Assembly (NCBI GenBank): GCA_026770585.1
Contig: MU647387.1
Location: 56,106-77,017, forward strand
Source of the DNA: Baffinella frigidus
Taxonomy: Eukaryota > Cryptophyceae > Cryptomonadales > Baffinellaceae
Direction of reading: 5' to 3'
Length of the DNA: 20,912 nucleotides
Every line of letters starts with the position of its first letter. The stretch's first letter is position 1. The notes below the pieces were generated by a model that was not told where the DNA came from, made no database searches, and saw only the letters and a list, made by a program, of their open reading frames with translations. Positions 10,101 through 19,100 of the stretch are shown piece after piece. The position numbers and the translations under genes were made by a program.

Positions 10101-13100
10101 GGATGCTGTCGCCCTTGTCGCGCACGGCGGGGGCGCGGATGCTCCGGGATGAGCTAGATGGTGCGCTACACACCCGAAACCCGAAACCCGACGCCTCAAG
10201 CCCAGCCACTCGGTGGGCTACGGGGGTGTCGGTGACCCCGGATTCCGGGGTGTTACGTGATCAATTTGCATTAGAAAAAATCTTCAAGTTAATTGTCTTC
10301 AGGTAAGTTGACTTTGATGAAAAGTTCGCAGTCCACCGTGTGGAACCCGGGTTTTCCGGGTTTCAACCCTGCACCGTCCGCTCCCCCCGGCGGGGGGGGC
10401 TTGATGGATCATTTTGGGTTTGGAGTTTGAGGTATAGGGTCCAAAGTCTAGGGTCTACGAACTAGGGTGTAGGGTCGAGGGTCCAAGGATCAAAAGCGAG
10501 AAAGTGACTTTACAGAATCCCCCGCAGGTTTCGAGGTGGGCGCGAGGGTTACGGTTTGGGGGACACCCAACCCCAAACCCCTGACCCACAAACCCTCATC
10601 CCTCAACCCTCATAACATGTGCCCCTCCCTGATAACCTGTATGCGCTTTCAGGTCTGCCCACCGGTGGGCGCATCCCCGACAGGCCCGCCTCGGTCTGAG
10701 GTAGGGGTCTAGGGTTTAGAGCGAGTCCCGCGTGCAGAGAAAAAGCGACAAAGTGACTTTACAGACCCCCCCCCTGCAGGTTTTGAGGCGGATGCGTCAC
10801 CGACAGGCCCGCCGCGGCCGATGAAACACCACCAAGTGGTCCTTGACGCCGCACTCGCAAAAAAAGTAAGCCCTCAAACCCCTAGACTTGAAACCTGGAC
10901 CCTAGACCTTAGACCCTAGACCAAACCCCCAGAGGTTTCGGGTTTCGGGATTCGGGTTTCGGGTTTCGAGGTGGGCGCATCTCCGACAGGCCCGCCTCGG
11001 CCGATGAAACACCACCAAGCGGTCCTTGACGCGGCCCTCGCCAAAAAAGTAAGCCCTCAAACCCCGAAGGGTTGAGGGGTTAGGCGCTAAACCTTCAATC
11101 CGAGACCCCAATCCTGAAACACGAAACCCCAAACCCCAATCACAGACCTCGAACCCCAAACCCCAAACTCCTCTCAGGTCTACATCACGCTCCCCCCCCC
11201 GCCCCGCGCGTCAGTCCGCGAGGTTTAACCCCTAAACCCTAAACCCTGAACCATAAACCATAAACCATAAACCATAAACCATAAACCATAAACCATAAAC
11301 CCTAAACCCTGAACCCTAAACCCTATACCCTAAACCCTGAACCCTGAACCTGAACTCCCAGACCCTAAACCATAAACCATAAACCCTATAACCATTGAAC
11401 CATAAACCGTAGACCATAAACCCTAAACCCCAAACCCCAAACCCCAAACCCCAAACCCCAAACCCCAAACCCCAAACCCCAAACCCCAAACCCTAACCCC
11501 CCAACCACCAAACCAGGCGCCCCCTCCGCCCATCCCCTTCTCACCCCCCTCCCGCAAATCCTCCGCGGAACCCTCCCGCAACCCCTCCCCCTCCGGACGT
11601 CCCGGACGGGCCCGCCTCGGAACTGGTGGCTCCGGACATGGTGGTTCAGGACAGGCCCGTCTCGGGACGGGTGGTTCAGGATATGGGGGTTCGGAACAGG
11701 CCCGCCTCGGGTCATCCGGGCCCGTCCGCGTCTGGACTGCCGGAGATTCGGCCCGCCTCGGGACTGACGGACAGGCCCGCCTCGGGACTGGCGACGTGCC
11801 CCGCCTCAGTGCCACGGGCCTGCCTAGGTTCTCGAGGGATGAGGAATCCCCCTCCCGCCATGGGTCCCCTTCAGGCCTCGGCTCTGAGTCGGACCTTGCG
11901 GGACAGGCCCGCCTCGGGACGGGTGGTTCCGGACATGGTGGTTCAGGACAGGCCGGAAAGGCCCGTCTCGGGAGGAGGGGGGGGAGAGATTCGGACGGGG
12001 CCAACGTACACCCTAAATCCCAAACCCTCAACTCTGAACCCTAAACCCTAAACTCTAAACCCTAAAGCCTAAACCCCAAACCCTACACCCTAAACCCCAA
12101 ACCCCAAACCCCAACCCCTGAACCCCAAACCCCAACCCCAACCCCTAAACCCTAAACCCTAAACCCCAAACCCCAAACCCTAACCCAGGTGCTTCTTGTC
12201 TCGACCCCCGCATCTCCCGGAGGCAGGGCAGCCAACGTACACCCTAAACCCCAAACCCTCAACCGTAAACCCTTAACCCTGAACCGTAAACCCCAAACCC
12301 CAAACCCCAAACCCCAAACCCCAAACCCCAAACCCCAAACCCCAAACCCCAAACCCCAAACCCCAAACCCCAAACCCCAAACCCCAAACCCCAAACCCCA
12401 AACCAGGTGCTGCGTGTCTCCCCTACCGCCGCTGCGGGGGGGGGTAGATCCGCAGAGTCTCCTTCATCTGGGTCAGATACTTTACAACGTCTTCTTCCGG
12501 GGGAGAGCTCTGCCCCTTCGGAGGGGGTCCCCGAAATCCCGGAAATCCGCGAAGGGCCCCCGGGGGCGGCCGTGGGGGGGGAGGGGGGGTCCCGCACAGC
12601 GCCAGTGGAGGGGAAGGCTGCGCAGGTGCGGTTTTGCGCGCGTGTTGTTGCATCTAAACCCCAAACCCCAAACCCCAAACCCCAAACCCCAAACCCCAAA
12701 CCCCAAACCCCAAACCCCAAATTGTATCTCAACCTCAATCCCCAAACCCCAAATTGTATCTCAACCCCGAACCCCAAACCCCAAACCCCAAAACCCAAAA
12801 CCCAAAACCTGAACTCTAAACCCTCAACCCCAAACCCTAACCACCAGGGTGTTTCTGGGCCTGCGAAGCTTCAACAGGCGCCCGCAATCAAAACTCCACC
12901 TATGATGGACCTCAGCCAGAGCTCCAAAACCAAGGTGAACTCTAAACCCTAAAGCCAAAACCCCAAACCCCAAACCCTAAATCCTAAACCCTAACGCCAA
13001 AACCCTAAACCCTAAACAATAAACCCTAAAATCTAAACCCTAAACCCTAAACCCTAAACCCTAAACCTTAAACCCTAAACCCTACACCCTAAATCCTAAA

Positions 13101-16100
13101 CCAGATCCTGAACCCTAAACGCTTCACTCTAGACCATGCACCCCCAAACCCCGAACTCTTAACCCCGAAGCCCAATCCCCAAATCTTAAAACCTATCAAC
13201 CACACCCACAAACCCCATCCCCAACCTCTAAAAATAAAAACACCAAACCTTAAACCCTGACCCCAGACCCCCAAACCTCAAACCTCAAACCCCAAACCCT
13301 CAAACCATCTCTCATCCCCGGTTTCCTAAACCCCAACCCCCAAACCCTAAACGCAGTTCAAAATGGGGTCGCCGCTCCTAGACCACAACCCCCTTCACCC
13401 CAAACCCCAAACCCCTGAACGCTAAACCGTAAACCCAGGTCAAAATGACGTCGAACCCCCGAAAACCTACACCCCCAACCCCAGGCCCCCAAACCCCAAA
13501 CGCTAAACCCCGAAGCCCAAACCTCAAACCCTCACCCCCAACCCCAGATCAAAATGGGGTCAACGCTTGAGGCGACATTAATAGGGTAATGGACTAAAAA
13601 TGGGGTAGTTAGGCCTACGGTATTGCCTAGGACCTCCCTACTGTAGGCCAAAATCCCAGGACTTTTTGGTCATAGGAGCCCTACGGCCTACGGTAGGCAA
13701 TACCGTAGGCCCAACTACCCCATTTTTGGTTCGTTAGCCTATGAACATGGGGGGCACACATTCCACCGTGCTCAATCCCCACACCTCAAAAACTAGAACC
13801 GTTGACCTCAACCACACCCACAAACCCCAGCCCCAAACCCCAAGCCAGATCAAAATGGGGTCAACGCTCGCGGTGACGTGGGGGCAGAAGATTATTTACT
13901 TTACAAAACTAGGTTTGGGTCGCTCTGAAATCCCCTATGAGAGCGAGTATCCCTTAAGTGCCCATAGGGTGAATATTCACCCTAATTCGTCCTAGGCAGG
14001 TCCTAGGGCCCTACCGTAGGGCGTATGCGCCTACTGGCCACTTAAGGGATAACCTTTGAACCACAAACTCCAAAACAGATCAAAATGGGGGCGACGCTCG
14101 CGGCGACGTGGGGGCAGAAGCTCAAGAACCGCTCCTCGGTACCCCCCTACCCTCCCCGCCACGAGCCTTGATTTGATTCACTTCGGAGGGTAGATCAAAT
14201 CGAGGCTGGAGCTTGAGCCATTTCCTTCGGAAAGGCGTTCGACTTCTTCGCGTCCCCAAATACAAAACATGTTTGGGAACTCCGAACTTTTGGTACAAAT
14301 AATAAAACTCGGGACTTTAAAACTACAATTCGATATTTAAAAATCCCTGAGTTTTAAAATTTGTATCAGGTGTCGGAGTTCCCAACAGTATATTGTGTTT
14401 GGGGACGCGAAGAGACTTCGAGGCTCTGGCCGGATGAAATGGCCTGAGCTCCAGCTTCGGTTTGACACACTCCTAGACCCTGAGATAGGCTCACTCTAAA
14501 TCCGAAACCTAATGGCGCTGTGTAGCTTTGGAATGACGCACCTGACCACACTCTAGACCCTTCACCAAACCCTAACCCCTGAACCCTAAACCCTAAACCC
14601 TAAAACCTAAACCCTTAACCCCTCACCCCTAACCCCTGAACCCTAAACCATTTATCCTCCCCTCTATCTCCTGTAAACCCTACACCTCAAACCCCAACCC
14701 CTAAACCCTAAACAGTACAACACTAAACCCTAAACTGTAAACCATAAACCCTAAATCGTAAACTAAGTAACTAAACCCTAAACGCTCAACGCGAATCCCG
14801 AAAACAGGTGGCGCGCAAGCAGCAAGCAGCCCACGCGGCCGCGCAGAAGGCCGCGGTACCCCCCATTTGAATCCATTTCGTCAAATCGAATCAAAATCTT
14901 GATTCTGAAGGGCGTGGTCTTGATTTTTGCATAATGTGGTAGGGAGACCCCCGAAGTGCTAGCAGCAGGCAGCCCACGAGGCCGCGCGCAGAAGCCCGCG
15001 GTACCCCCCCAATTCAAATCCCCAAATAAACCCCAAATACCCCCAAATAAATTCAAAAAAATCCAAAGAATCTGCATAATGTGATAGGAACATCCTAGAA
15101 GTGCAAACCGCTCGCAGGACGCGAGGCCGCGCAGAGGGCCGCGGTAAACTCTAATCCCTAAGCCCTAAACCCTAAACCCTAAACCCCAAACCCTGAACCC
15201 TAAACCCTAAACCCCAAACCCCCAAACCCTAAACCCCGAACCCCCAAACCCTAAACCCTAAGAACCTTACCCTACAACCCTGAACCCTGAGCCCTGAACC
15301 CTGAACCGTAACCCCTAAACCCTGAACCCTACACCCGTATACCCTAAACCCCTATACCCTACACGCCCACACCCTAAAGCCCTAAACCCGACACCATTAA
15401 ACCCCACACCCTTAAACTCCAAACCAAGTGGAGGACTTTACGGAACCCCAAACCCTAAGCCCCAAACCCTTCAACCCTAAATCCTCAACCCCCAGATAGA
15501 CCCCAAATAAACCCAAAAAAAACTGAAATAAACCCAAATAAATGCAAGAAACCCCAAATAGACCGCAAATCGGATGAGGGACTTTACGCAGCAGTGGGAC
15601 TTGCTGAACCCGTGCCAAACGCGCACGTTGCAGGACCCCTAACCCCTCAACCCTAACCCCCAAATAAAACCTAAACGTCAAATTAGGTGGGGGACTTTAC
15701 GGAGCAGCGCGACGCGCTGAAAGCGTACCAGGCGCGCGCGCTGGAGGAGCTAGAGGCCGAGGAGCGCCTGAAGCGGTGAGGGCCCTATAGTCCGTTAACA
15801 GGCTTGCTTGTGAAGAGGCTTGTGCCCCAAAAACACGAAATCATAAATCCGAGGAGCGTCTGAAGAGGTGATGGTCCTATAGTCCGTTAACAGGTTTAAG
15901 GGTTTCGTTCTTTGGGGATTAAGCTTCTCCGCGTTTGGGGGGGGGCATGGTTGAGGGTCTTAAAGGAGCGCCTGAAGAGGTGAGGGCCCTATAGTCCGTT
16001 AAGAAGTGTCGGCTGAAAAAGTGTGCACCCTATAACCCGTTAACAGGTTTAAGATCCTAAACCATGCCCCCCAAAAAACTCCTGAACCCCAAACCTTAAA

Positions 16101-19100
16101 TGATGCGGGGGGGGGGCGGGGAGAAGGAGGGTCTGATTCTCTCTCGCTCTCTCTCCCTCCCTCCCTCCCTCCCTCCCTCCTCCCCTCTCTCTCTTGCAGG
16201 ATGATTGGCAGTGATTCTCTCACTCCACGCCGCATCCTGTACCCCTCAACCCTCAGCCCGACAGGATGGCCGTAAACCCCAATCCCTGAACCTCCATCGC
16301 GTTGTTGTAAAGCACTTTCCTCCTAAACCGTGAGCCCTAAATCCTAAACCCTAACCCCTGAACCCTGAACCCTGCAGGATGCGGGGGGGGGGCGGGGGTA
16401 AGGAGGGGCGGGTGGCACCCCTGGACGCCTGGCAGTCGATTCAGGCCAAGAACCTCAAGTATCAGGTGCGAGATCACCCCGAGAAAGAGATGAGCATCCA
16501 CCTGGATCGGGCCCGAAACCCGAATCCCGAATCCCGAATCCCGAAACCTGAAGCCATGAAGCCTCGCGTTGGTTTGAGCGATAAGACCTAGGACCCTACG
16601 GTAGGTAACCCGTAGGGATTTAGGGGGGTTCCTACGGATAGGGTAACGGAAACTCGGGCTCTCAGAGCCCGAAAATCCCTTCGAAGCCCACTGGGTGGTG
16701 AGAAACCTGTCCGCTTTCAGGGTCATTTATCACAATTTCCGGAAATGAAGAATATGTCCCCATAGCTGAGATTCGGGGGCGACTTGACTCGATTCGACCC
16801 TCCTAAGTTTGATTCGATTTGAAAAAATCAATTCAAATCTCGTTTGATTCGATTTGATCCAAGTGATTCGAATCTCTGATTAGATTCGGGTCGGGCAGGA
16901 GCCCGTGGGAGAAGAAGAACAGCGAAAGCTGATCGACATGCTCCGAACCAAATGAGTTTTGAACCGATTTAATCAAACCCCAAAAAATCGGGCAAATCAA
17001 AAAAAAATAGATTAATTAATAATGCCTCCGAATCTCCTGGTTTATGCTCCTGGTTTATTGAGATGATTCGGGTTGGGCAGGAACCCGTGGGAGAGGAGGA
17101 GCAGAGAAAGCTGATCGACATGTTACCTGCGGACGACGAGCACGATTTGCCCTTCGCGCCGGAGACCTCCGGTACTTGATGGGGTTTCACGTTTTTGTAC
17201 CAGGAATGTGATTTATAATAGATGTACGGGATTTAAAATAGATGTAGCGACTCGTTTTTTGCCAGGAGGGGGGTGTTTAAGTACATGTAGAGGAGGAGCA
17301 GAGAAATTTGATCGATATGCTGCCGGCGGACGATGAACACGATTTGCCCTTCGCGCTGGAAACGTCCGGTACTTAATATTGTACCAGGAAGGGTGTTACA
17401 ATAGATATAGCGACGCGTTTTGTACCAGGAACGGGATGTACAATAGATGTACACATTGTATAATTACATGTAGAGAGGAGGCTGATCGACATGTTGCCGG
17501 CGGACGACGAACACGATTTGCCTAACGGGGGTTTACTCTTTTGTACCAGGAAGGGAAATTAGAATACATGTAAGGAAAGTAGAATAGATGTAGCCACCCG
17601 TTTTGTACCAGAAACGGGATGTACAATAGATGTATAGACTGTATAAGTACCTGTATAGCCCCATCCGCACGCGTGTAGCCCTGAGGAGAGCACGACTTGC
17701 CCTTCGCGCTGGAGACGTCCGGTACTTAACGGGGATTACTCTTTTGTACCAGGAATGTGATTTATAATAGACATGGGGGATGTAAAACATATGTAGGAAA
17801 GATAGAATAGATGTAGCGACGCGTTTTGTACTGGGAAAGGATTGTACAAGTACATGTAGAGGAGGGGCAGAGAAAGCTGATCGCGCCGGAGACGTCCGGT
17901 ACTTAACGGGGATTACTATTTTGTACCAGGAAGGGTATAATAATAGATGTAGCACCGCGTTTTGTACCAGCAAGAGAAAGTAGAATACATGTAGGCAGTG
18001 CAGAATAGATGTAACATCGAGTTTTGTACGAGGAAGGGAATGTATAAGTACATATAGAGCCCTTTCTGCCTGCCGACCTTGAGGTTTAGAGTTCACAACC
18101 TCGAGATTTAGGGGTTAACAGTTGTAATAAACCGTGCTACACCCCTCAATAAATACTTTTATCCCGCAGAATCAACGGTGCAATCCCCCCTCTCTTTCAG
18201 GTTTCACGACCGGGGTGTCGCAGATGGATTTCGAGCCGAACATGCTCCCCGCTTCGGAACCGACCAAGTCCTACCGGAATAGCTCTCAACAATGCTTCTC
18301 CCCTTCATAAATACCCCCAGACAATGCTACTCCAGACAATGCCACTAGTATCCCCAGACAATCATCGAGACAATGCTACCCCTCTTCATAAATTGCCGAA
18401 CATGTTCCCCGCTTCGGAAGCGGCCTAGTCATGCGTAAGATCCTACAGTAGGCCTATGCCTATGATAACAGCTCTAAACAATCCTACGCCATCCTACGCC
18501 CCCAGGGTCCTACAGTAGGTCAATGCCTATGAGAACAGCTCTAAACAATGCCGCCCCCCTTCATAAATAGTGCCATCCCCCCAGAATAAAGAAACGGTAC
18601 CCCCCGCCTTCCCTTTCAGGTTCCACGACCGGGGTCTCGCGGATGGTGTGGTCCCCCCTCCCTTGAACCATGAACCCTGAACCCTGAAGCCTAAACCCCT
18701 TTCAGGTTTCACGACCGGGGTCTCGCGGATGGATTTCGAGCCGAACATGCTCCCTGTCGCCGACAACCTCGATCCCGCCAAGCAGGTGCTACAATACATG
18801 TACAGACACTACAATCGATGTAGAGACACTACAATAAATGTATAGACACTACAATACGTGCACAGACACTACAATAGATTTATAGCCACGTTTTGTACCA
18901 GGCGCGGAGCGTATAATAGATGTATATATTGTATAACTACATGTACGGCCCCATCCGCTCAGCATGCTCCCTGTCGCCGACCCCGCCAAACAGGCGATCG
19001 CCCCAAGCCCTCAACCCTCAACCCTGAGCACTAAACCCTAAACCCTAAACCCTCCATTCTCGACCCTCAACCCTCAACCCTCAACCCCGAACCCTAGTCC

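Noticed and set aside
11386-12798. Long minus-strand frames with Gly-Phe-Gly-Val-Trp-Gly-Leu repeats
   Set aside because: They are the reverse complement of CCCCAAA, which has no stop in any frame; no codon-level evidence of a gene.
17533-18096. Minus-strand frame of 187 codons, looking like a Tyr/Leu-rich membrane protein
   Set aside because: It is antisense to the exon 24 tandem array; the repeated peptide comes from TTTTGTACCAGGAA units.
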